From the NCBI GenBank assembly GCA_964030785.1, contig OZ034970.1, positions 40,728,377-40,792,376 of the forward strand: a stretch of 64,000 bases of DNA. Reading direction: 5' to 3'. The notes under the pieces were generated by a model, which saw only the letters and a program-made list of their open reading frames with translations, was not told where the DNA came from and made no database searches. The stretch comes from Siderastrea siderea. Its lineage: Eukaryota > Cnidaria > Anthozoa > Scleractinia > Rhizangiidae. A program made the position numbers and the translations under genes. Position 1 is the first letter of the stretch; each line of letters opens with the position of its first letter. This document shows, piece by piece, positions 24,558 through 36,500 of this stretch.

Positions 24558-27500
24558 TTAATTGACCACTCCCCATGAGGGGTTTTGCAAGGACAACGAA
24601 AGAAATAATCCAAATAAACATACAGTCAAACCTGTATTAAGCGGTCACCCTCGGGGAATGGCTTAGTGACCGCGTAATACAGGTTGACTGCTTAATACAG
24701 GCTCAGGAAAGTTCCACGTAATACATATTAAAAACAGCATTTTGGTTCTTATTTGATCACATATTGTACAGCAAACAGCAATAGTAACGATTTGAAAAAG
24801 GGGGAACAAATTAAGAGAACTAAAAATACACTGTCTTGTTCATGTGTACTGTATACTTGTGGTCTTTTTACTATCCGGTCTTTGATTAAAGAACCGCTCA
24901 CTCGGTTATGTAAGGAGCAGTAGCAATAACTTCTTGTGCAACTAGTTAAAAGAGAACCTAATGATAAAAGAATTCGACGTACAATGCTGATAATAAGTTT
25001 ATTGTAAGCGAACTTGCACCACGTTTGTTATGTGCGCCATTAAATTCCGTAGATTTTGACTTTGGAGGGAAACAAGGTGCTTTCAGTAAAATATTTGTCA
25101 TTTCTTATGACATTTGATGTCTTCGAATTATTTTCTTGCACAAAAGTGACCATTTAATACAGGTCAAGACAATAGAAATAGCTCTGTAGGACCTTGAAAA
25201 GGGTGACCGCGACCGCTTAATAGAGGTTTAGATTACAATAATTAAGGGAAGCAATTTTCGGAACTTTGACGAGTGATTGCTTAACAGAGGATGACCCTTT
25301 TATACAGGTTCGCTCAATACAGGTTTGACTGTAATAGCGTTTAAACCCAACTGGTGGGAGGCAGACCAGTTGGCTAGTTACAAGCATGGCCAAGGAGTTG
25401 AGCTTGGGACTACCGAGAACAACTCCAGCTAGTGCTCAGAGCGAGACTTGAAACCGGGACCTACAGATTTTAAGTCCGGCGCCCTAGGCACATGGCCACG
25501 CTGGCATAGCGTGACAAAACACAACGTGTTGCTGTCGCTTGTCGCAGCCCCCCAAGCCCGATCTGAATAGGCTTTAGGATTAATGGTTGAATTCATACTA
25601 TTGTAATCGTTGTCGTCTTCATTCTTAATCGCCGTCTGTCTTCCTAATCGTATGATACCATTTTACAGTTATTTGTCTTCAAACGCTATCTCATTTCTTC
25701 CTGACGGAGTGTTTGCAACACTGAAAGGATTGAAATACCTGTAAGTAAAAACGCGTGCCCAACTGAGCTTGAAATTATAACGTAGCTGCATTTACAGTTT
25801 TTTGTTATGATTTATATTCTATCACAAAGAAGAAAAAAAAAGATGGTAGGACATGCATACCAGTAGACAAAGCCCAAAACAGCCAGTAAAAAGGAAATAG
25901 AACTTGGCGGGCAAGACTTGAAAATCTATAGTTAAAGTTCCGGAAGACAGGTACACCTACTGACTTGAAGTTGGGAAAATAATACTAAATTATGTCACAA
26001 TCCACATTAATCCGAAAATAATTTCCAACTGTTTCCTGACCGTTGCAATACCTAAATTATTTAATTTATTATAATACCTTTTCACAGTTATTTATCTTCG
26101 AACAACATCTCAATGCTACCCGCTGGAGTATTTGCTGACTCAGAAAAACTGTGGAGATTGTAAGTGTGAAAATCACATCAAGAACAAGCTGCAAGATGTC
26201 GGTTTTGTCACTTTTAGTTGTCTCTCAAACGAGTTGCCATGAAGGGAAGGGTCAGATTATTTTGAACTGATGGACCCATACCGGTCTCCAATGTGCGATT
26301 CCAATCTTAGACTACAGGTCTCACCATAGAATACCAAACAATGGCAAGTTAATAGTTTTAGATGACGTTTAACTCTGTAATTTGGCTATTTTCTCTAATT
26401 CTCGCCCAGTCTGATTCTTTGTTTCCTGATTTTCCCTGCGTTTCCTAATTCCCTGAATTAAAAATTTTCGGAAACATTTCCTCACAACCATATTACTACA
26501 TTATGTATCCGCCTGTTTCCTTTAAAAAACAATAATTATCATAATTGCAATAATAAACTAACATCAAAAACGGCCTCCCAATGAAAGTAGCAGGCACAGA
26601 TGATGATCCAAACACTAGTATAGTTGCACGTTGGCTTTGCAGACTACGGCTTGTCCTCTTCTAATAATACACTTAGAGGCGTTTTCGGAGTGTTTGTCTA
26701 AACCTCGATTGAGCTTTAAACAAGCAGTGATTCAAAAAGTTTAAAGAAAGTTTGCAAAACGGTAGGCTTGTAAGATATATGTCATGTAAGGTAAAAATAC
26801 ATTGGTGGTATCTTAAAGAACAAAACAAAAAGCCACCGAACCAGGCGCTATCCGTACATGGTAATAAATTGACCTTACAAGCTTTCCAGATACTCCTTAC
26901 GTAAACAACTAATGTAGCCTAGTTAGTCATTTAATTGATTTGAGTATATTAAAAATAGTTATAATAATAATCCTCAGTGTCGTTTTTGTTGTTTCTTTTA
27001 ACTTCCGGAATTTTACCCTTTTACAGAAATTTGTCTTCAAACGTTATTTCTTTTATACCTGAAGGGGTGTTTGCAGGACTGACATATCTACAGGTCCTGT
27101 AAGTGAATGTTTCTAAACTGCAGCAGACTGTCCCTTCATCAGTAAAGGTGAAGTACGCATGTGTCTTTAACCCAATGGATTGAAATATCCCGGAATGTCT
27201 CATATCACTGCTGAGATCCGGCCCCTGTGAAGCGAATAAGATCGTTACTACTCTCCTCTATGTAGGATACAGACAGGCTTATTACAGGCCACCAGTTTTT
27301 ATTTACTATCTCTCATTTGTTGAACCGTATCTCTTAGGGATTTGTCTTCAAATTCCATTACATTCCTGCCTGAGGGAGTGTTTGCGACATTAAAAATGTT
27401 CAGTTCACTGTAAGTAAAACCATGCCTTCCTAGCATATATTTAACCAATTTGGATATGATTTCTTGAATCCAGGCCGGTCTGGGAGACATTCGCAGTTGC

Positions 27501-30500
27501 GTAGAGAAGGCTCGTTCAATTTTTGCATTTGACATTTAATACCACAGATCTCAATCATAACATTGGTCCCTTTTGAGGTGAGCACGACATCATCATGACA
27601 TCATCATCTTTTAAAGTCTTCTGGAAAAAACATTGGAAAATTATCTATAGTAGCAGGTGTATATTGGCGCCTAAAATATGCAGTGTCAAGGCAAATGTGA
27701 ATATAAAGAATATATAAAACAAAAATGTCAAATAAACTAAACAAACCGAAACAATAATTTAATTACATGTTTGTGGATAAATTCAAAATTGGCGTCCCTC
27801 AAGTTGAAAGCGAATTTCAGTGATTGTATCTGCGCTTAAAAAGGCGCGCTACAATACGCTTAAAAATCATAAACTGATAAAAAAGGGAAACTTTGTGTCT
27901 CTGTTTCGCAACAGTAAATGAAGAACAGATAAGGAATTTTTAGTTCTCAACTTTATTTTTACCAAATTAGAGGTTAATCAAGGATTTGCCTCGATCATTC
28001 GATTCTAATGTATGAGTAACCTGAAGCTTTTAATTTACTGGTTATTTAAAATTGTGTTGCAAAGCAGAATACTTTCCTTCTATGCTTAACTGCAAACCAA
28101 TGATTCATTGAGCAAATTGACTCTAGGAAGCACTCAAAATGTGCCCTAGTGGATTTACACTAGATGAGCTCTCTCGCAAGCTACATTTGAAATAAACTCT
28201 TTTTTCTTTCATAAGTGGTGCCGTTTTGATGGCAGTACAACTTTCCTTCGAATATTAGTAATAATTGCATGTCGCTGTAGTCAATAACGTTCCCTGACTG
28301 AAAACAGCACTCACTAGTTTAAATTGTCTCACAGAATGCTGGAAATTGCATTTCTGACCCCCTCGGAAATGCAATGGCGGCCACATTCAAAAAAACTTTT
28401 TGAAAACCCTGTGTACTGTTTTGTAAATTAACAAAACTCTCTTTTAGATTCCTGTCGTCTAACAATATCCAAAGCTTACCCGCCAGGTTATTTGCCCACT
28501 CAAATGTTCCGGCTTATCTGTACGTCTGATACAGCTGTTATAGTTTTAGAGGAAAAAAGGAACACCCAGGTTACTCTCAAACATACGTCTTGTCTTATTA
28601 ATTTACATATCCTTAACACCTTTCAAGAATGAGAAAATGCCATCAAGGACCCCCTCACGAGCACTGCTTTTTGCAGTAGATTAACCCTCGGACATACTGT
28701 GGTACAGGGGAAGGGGGTGGTGAATGGAACCCTCGTTTGTGTGTGTGTGTGTGTGTTTGTGTGTGTGGCAATATTTTGAAAAGAATTTAACTTTAGTACA
28801 AACTTTAGATGTCATCCAAAAGGGCCGCCATTTTGGATGTAAACAGCAGAAATTGAAATGAAAATTTTAGTCGCTGAACATGTAGAATATGACATAATCA
28901 CTTTGCTGCTTTTTGTCAACATTTTGCGCTTTTTCACCTAAAAGGTTAAAAAACACACCCACTTCAAAAATGGCTTGACCACCTGCTACTTATGACGTCA
29001 TATCTCGTAGCCATACAAGCCGATTATCACCAAACTTTTGGCAAATTGTGTTAAAAAGATATGCATACAGCTACTGAAAACGGCAGGTACACATGATAAA
29101 TCGTCTTGGAAAAATTCAGAAAAAAAAACTTATCGGGGGCAGGGGGTTGGCATCCATGGCCAGAGGGTGCTATCAGGGTGTTGTGATACAAGAATTTAAA
29201 TTATGAAGGTTTGAACAGGAACGCAACAGATTTGCTTGAATGAATTTTAATATATAAAATGATCATATATTTGAACTGCGGATTAAAGATAGAAATATAT
29301 GAAGTCCATCGCAGTGACGATATTTGATTTGCGATATGCTTGATTTGCAGTCCAAATTGTGCTAAATGAACGCTTATGCTTCTTCGGTAGCGATCTGTCT
29401 TATAACAAACTTCTGAACCTAACAGAGGGTTTGTTTTGCTGTGGTGTTGATCGGTTATACGCGCTGTGAGTACCTAAACACTAGGTGGTTTTAGTAGATT
29501 TATTTTACCTTCGTTCACCTAATATAACAATACGGTATTATTAAAACGTTTTTCGTGAGCCCTTCTATGAATTAATGTTTCGCTTTCATGTTGGAAGAAT
29601 AATTCTGAGTTTGCCGTGGGGATACGTTACTTATATTCTTGAAAAAACAGCATAAACAATTTAACCCTTCTACCTCTTACAAAATTTGACGGAAACTCGA
29701 AACTTTTTTGTAGGGTCAAAATATTCAGTTGTAAAGTTATAGTATTAAGAGCTGAGTGAGAGCATTGCCTAGCCTGTGCTCGAGATACAACAGTAAACGG
29801 AATATTTGATTTAGTTTGAACAATTTATTGACTAGATCTCTGCAGAACAACACGATAACTTTCATAACAAATCGGACCTTCACCAACGCTACGAACCTAC
29901 AATATCTGTATGTATTACAAAGTAGATCTTGCAATGTACCGAATTTAAATGGATTTTCCATGTTAAGGCTAATATTCTAGTGAAATAAGAAGGAAGTGCC
30001 TTTTATAGTACATGAAATGCTCCCAGGCCACCAGGAGGAAGATGTATAGTACATTCCTCAAAGGGAGAACACGCCACAATCAGTCATAAGTGATTTCCAA
30101 GACACAAGGAGGGATGGACCTTGAAGAAAAAAATGGTTGTTATCCGTTTCCATCCTAGCGACGTTGCCTCCTTTTCTTACTGCACATTATTTCTGTGCAT
30201 CTCGGGGCTGGCCGAGATATTCAAGGTCTTTAAGGAATTTGGCCACTAATACAAAGGTATTTTTGTGCGGTTTAAGACTGAAAAGAGATATGTCCAGAAA
30301 TGGGCACAACAACGAAAATGGCAAATTTGACAAAATGTCGCTATCGATTTTGACGAAAGGGGAATAAATAGGAAATTTGGCGAAAGTGACAATTTGACGA
30401 TATTTCACCATTAAGTCATATTTGAGACAGCGAGCAAAAGTCAGGGGTATCCGGAAAGCGGCGAATTCGACGAAAATGGCGAATTTGGCGAAAGTGACGA

Positions 30501-33500
30501 TTTGACGACATTTCGCCTGTAAGTATTAAATTTGAGAGGCTGACGTGACCATTTGACGACTTTTCGCCTCAGACTTTTCAGTCTCAGATTGGAGATAGCG
30601 AGCGAAAGAGGGGGGTATCCGTAAAGCGGCGAATTCGACGAAAATCGCAAATTTGCCAAAACTGTCGATTTGATGACATTTCGCTAAAAAGAATTAGATT
30701 TGAGGCAGCAGGTGGAAGAGGGGGTATCCGGAAGGCGGCGAGTTCGACGAAAATGGTGAATTTGGTGAAACTGACGATAAAAATAAATAAAAATTAATCA
30801 ACTTTGTTTAACGAGGTTGACACGACATCTCGCCATAAAGACTTTGCTTTGCAGCAGCGAGCGAAAGAGGAGGTATCCAGAGAGCGGCGCATTTAACAAA
30901 GAATGAGGTGGTATTTATCTGTCATTTAGCCGTCGAGTTGTTTATTATTTATCGGTTTCGGTTTGCTTTTATAGCGCCTGGTATTTCGCCTCCTGACTTT
31001 TTTCGTCTTGAGAAAATTGTCATTGCAAAAATTCGGGGTGAACAAACACGATATTTCCACGATTTTCGTGCGAAGATTTATCCACCCATTTCGCCGAGGA
31101 TAAACTAGTTATTTATCTTGTTCATCGGCTAACAATTTTGCAAGTAATGCGAGAATGTTCGAATCGAAAGTACGTCCCTTTTGGTCTGGCAAGTGAGCCA
31201 ATCAAATGCCTCCATCGGCAACCCTTAGGATTGGTGATTGACGGGCTGAATACCTCAGCCTCCCTTTTGGAGGTTCGCTTCGTGTTTAAGAGGGAACTGT
31301 CAAGTAAGGTTAAACCTCCGTGTAAAGAACCTGACAATATATTATTTGTTTTCTAGGTAAATGTTTTGCTGTAGGCTAAATCTTTTTGTTTTTCATGCAA
31401 AATGCAATGTTCAAAGCAAATTTTAGTTTTTGTCTTCCACATTCGAAATGTCTGTGTGCAAATAGAACCATATATAAAAACTACTGTTGAAAATATTTTA
31501 TTTAGCTAATTTGCATAAGTTTGGCAATTTGGCCAAATTTCGCTATACTCGTCACATTTGCCAAAATTGTCAGATTCGCCAACGTAGTATGCTTCCCTGT
31601 GTTTAACTAATTTGCATTGATTTTATTTAGCTAATTTGCATAAGTTTGGCAATTTGGCAAAATTTCGCCATATTCGCCACGATCGCCAAAATCACCAGAT
31701 TCGCCAACATGGTAGGTTTCCCTGTGTTTAGCTGATTTGCATAAGTTTGGCAATTTGACAAAATTTCGCCTTATTTGTCACATTCGCCACAATCCCCAGA
31801 TTCATCAGATTAGCCAACATGGTAAGCCTTTCTGTGATTAGCTAATTTGCACAAGTTTAGCAATTTGACGAAATGTCACCACATTCGTCACATTCATCAA
31901 AATCGAATGCTGTGACGAAATTTTGTCAAATTTGCCATTTTCGTTGTTGCGTGCTTCTCTGGACATAAGTGGTGGAAAAAGCAGATCTTAGCAAGCGCTA
32001 TAAGAATCCATAATGAAAATTGGGTTAACCACGCATTCTTCAGAGATTATCGAGGCTAAATTTGGAAAAACATTGCTATACATTCTTTGTATTTTTTTTT
32101 TGTAGAATTTGAGTGCTTAATTATCTCTGAAAATGCGTGGTTACCCACATTTTTTTTCAGCTTCCAATAACCCTTGCCTTTTTCCATAGCCATAACCTTT
32201 GCAAAAATACCTCTGTATTTGAAGGCACCGTCCTTAATGACTATTAACAATTGTATTTGCTGTTTCTACTTTTTTTCGACCTGTGTGAGATTTGCCATGA
32301 ACGCCAGGCTGCATAGAATAAGTGCAGACCGTTAGGCGAGATGATTAACAATTGTTCAATGCCCTAGCTCTTTTGAAAAGGGTAGGGGAAAGTGGGAGTT
32401 GGTATTCTCTTATTTTACGCGTCCGTATAAAGAGCACCAACAAGCGATGGTAAGTCCAAATACACTGATACTTTCATCGCTGGCCTGAACAGGGGAAAGC
32501 AAAAACCTGCATTCCAGACCACGAACGATTTTGACGTTCTAGACTCCCACTTTTATGGTATTAAGTAGTTTTGTTATTAAGAAAAAATTACCAGAACTCA
32601 AGGGTTATTAACTTTTAAATCAACATTGTTGTTGTTATTTGCTGTTTTGATCCTCTTTTTGATTCTGTCGCAATTGTTACTGTTACTGTTTCTGTTTCTT
32701 GTCATTTTCATAATTCATGATTCAGATTCCCACCGGCTTATTTTCTTACTAAAGTCACCTCATTTTGTTTAGGTTTCTCTCCGCCAACCTATTAACGAAC
32801 ATTCCGTATGGAGCCTTCAATCTTAATAGGATTAGAGTAATGTAAGTATCTATCATTGCATCAGTCACTGATGTTATTTCGTAATCAAGAGATGAAAATG
32901 CTCTCACCTTACCGTGGCTTAATTGTTATGAGGAAGTGTAAGACCAACAAACAAACAAACAAACAAACAAACAAACGAACAAATAAACCTAAGAGTTAGA
33001 AATAAACTTTATCGTGAGCGACCTTGTCTCTCTTAGAATGAAACGATAGTATTACAACGATATTATTACACAGCATTTGATGTCATATTTCGAGAGTTGT
33101 GTTGGCCAATAACATTTTTCGTCTCTTTGCTTCAAGTATGCTCTCGGATAATCCCATAAAGACAATCGAAGCAGGGGCGTTCAGACTTGGTATTAACAGC
33201 TTAGCAATGTAAGTTATAACTGTTTAGTATATACTGCTGACTTCATATTGACTAATTCTTATTCCGGGTGTTTCGGACAAAATTTTAAAACATATCATTG
33301 TCGTGGTAAGTCAGTGATAACCAAATAAAAAAATCAACATTATACCTTATTTTCTTGATGTTGATGTGTCGAATGAGAGTGATAGATGGCCTTGCAAACT
33401 TGCACTAGTAATTAAGCATTCTAGATTTTGACTTACCAAGACGATTTTACTGGTTCAACGATTTTACTGGTTACCTGTATCAAAACGGCTCACTGCAGAA

Positions 33501-36500
33501 AGTAGGCACTCAACAACTACAGAAACGACGAGCCATACGGAGTCCATTCAGCCTTATCCCCTGTTTCTTATTTCTTAGATATGGTCCATGCAGACATCCA
33601 CGACACAAAGGAACGCGCACAATTACAAGACTTTGTTATGTCATTGCTTAAGTCTGTTAACCTTATTTTATGAAAAATCCCACGTTTCAAGGCCGAGGTC
33701 TACTTCTCAAAGGTGGACGTTTATCATTTGTAAAATGGATTATGTTCGAGAAAATTAACTATCAGCAGCCGAAGGATAGGCTGATGTTTTATTACTTATT
33801 TATTTACTGATTTATTCATTTATTTGTTCTTACTAACAGATATTTGCTACGCACTCAGCTGAAGACTTTGAGCCTTGAGTCTTTTTTTGGTCTTCTGGGA
33901 CACGATTCTCAAATGTGACGTATTATATTTTACTATTAATTAAGACAATTTAGCTATGTTTGATTAATGAATTAATTAATTAGTTAATTAGCCAAATTGT
34001 CTTAAATAATAATTAAAATGTATCGATCAAACATTATTTAACAATATTATATGGCTAGCGCTTCTAAATATATAACGCGCACTGTGATTGGCCAATACCG
34101 ATTTTCCCGTAATGCCCACGGGCAGTATGAGCGATATTAATGCCCGGCTGGTAAACCAGGGATATAGAAAATGTGAAAGTACATTTGATTTAAATAGTTC
34201 GAATGATTTGAAGCTAAATGAAAAGAGACAGTTTCTCTGAAAGTCTTCACTTTTTTTTGTGCGATATAATTTTATTGTGTGAAATAAACCGCTGCGTTTT
34301 GAATGCTTTCCGGTAAACTGTTTCATTCATCCCAATCCGCCACGGCTCCCTTTTCAAGTAATAAAGTGTTAGGCAAAGCCATATAATAAGCTTCTTATTA
34401 ACTCTCAGTATAAAATCGCTTCGCTCGGTCCGTACCAGAAAGACCCCAGGCAATATTCTCCCAGTACGGCCCTCGCATTTATTAATTATTGTTATTATGA
34501 AAATTTTTATTTAACAATACTTAAAATGCACAATGTTTCCTGCCACACGATTAAACGCACGAGCAATCAGTCATGCATAAACCAAAGATTTTATACTGCA
34601 GAGCTTACTCATGAATATTTCGCGCAATGTCGCTATCATTCGTCGCACTTCGTGCATACGCCTTAAATAAATAAATATTGATGATCTAGTCTCTCATCCG
34701 CGGCCTTAAGACGGAATCCATTAGGAAATTGAGTAATTTTTATTTTCAGTGAACAGAGATCTTGTACCAGAATAATTTAAAGCATATCGCATTCTTTTTT
34801 ATATTTTTTGAGAGCTATGGATGTAATTTGTTATCTGTAATAACCCCAAAGACAATTTTGTATGGGAGCCCGAAAAAAAAATTTCAAATTTCACAAAATG
34901 AAATCTTACGCACAAAAATTAACCTATTGTACCCGTGTTTACACAATTCCTGCGAAATTTGAAATTTAATTTCACGAGCTCCCATAAGAAATTGTCTTTG
35001 GTGTTATTACAGATAACTAATTACGTCTATAGCTCTTAAAAAGTGTAAACAAGAATGCGATAAACTTTAAATTATTCTGGTTCAAGGTTTTTGTCCACTA
35101 ATTACTCAATTTCCTGATGGTTCCGTCTTAATTTGTCAATTTATCAACAGGCTGGCTGGCTGGCTGCTGGTTGGTTGCTTGGTTAGTTGGTTGGTTGGTT
35201 GGTTGGTTGGTTGGTTATTTGGCTAATTGTTTGGCTGGTTGGTTGGTTGGTTGGTTGGTTGGTTGGTCAGTTGCTCGGCTGGTCGGTTGGTCAGTTCATT
35301 GGGTGATTGTTTCGGTGGATTGCCAAAGAGCAATTGAAAAAAAAAATGGTCGAAAAGAGGCAAGAAAACTGATGGCACGGCAATACATTTTTAGTGCATG
35401 CGGGACTGTTTTAAAAGAGGAAAGACTATTAAGATTGCATCACAGTTCACATTACAATATCCATTATTGATTTCTATATTAATGCATTTATTTATAGAGG
35501 TATCTGTACGATAAAACCCCTTCTAATTGGAATACGTTTTTCTCAGAGTTATAGAGAACAGAGCTGTCGGAACAGTAACATATTATTCTCAAGGCCACGA
35601 CTGCAATGTATATCTGTTAGTACATAGAAAGAAGTTACCTATTTTGTTATTTCATAACACTGTGTTCGATTAATTTTCTATAAAACCTTGAATTACTGGA
35701 TTGTGTTTGAGGGTCAGCAAAGTTAAGACAAAATTTCCGAGCGTTCATAAAAATACCCAGGTAGTGTAGGTCGGCTTATCCCCAAATTCTCTCAAAGCCC
35801 ACTTTGAAAGCGAATTTATTCTACACGCAGTAATGAGAATTATGATAAAAAAAATGAAAATGATAAAAAAGAATTTAAAGATGAATGACATTGCACGGCA
35901 GGGCTCGATCATTCGTCTTTGGAAGACAAACTATGGATTGTCAAGAACACCTTAAGAAGAAAAGGTACAGTTTTTAAGTGAGCAGCAAGATAATTCTTCT
36001 GCAATCCCCCTACATATGTACTATTTTAAATAGATAAAATAATTCATTCATAGGAAGCCTCTAATTTCCGAAGCAGAAGCCATCAGAGTCAGCAGGGATG
36101 GGCTGGATGAAGTATTTATCCCCGCAATATTGGCCTCAGGATTCAGACAACTTCCTGACGATGACACTGGTTATCTTACATTTCTTCCTTGTCCGCTAGG
36201 AACATTCTTCAACTCTTCCTCTAAAGGAGGACAAGGATGCATAGAATGTCCCCCAGGTATTTTCTTGCTATTGTCTTTCTCTTCTCGGACAGCAGAACAA
36301 TCGCAATGGAGTGTGTGTAAAGAAACTGGAAGGAGAAGGATAACGTAGGAGGAGGAGAACGTATGTTTATAAAAGTGCCGGGAACTCTTCCCTGAAAATT
36401 CAATTGTTTGTTTGTTTGTTTGTTTTTGTTAATAAAATGAACTAGAATGCCATGCCCAACAAAATAGTTAGCAGTATATGGCTCTTGGTGCGAGCGCTGG

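Noticed and set aside
35171..35470. Open frame with WLVGWLVGWLVG repeats
   Set aside because: Produced by TTGG tandem repeats inside an intron; no splice context and no conserved domain.
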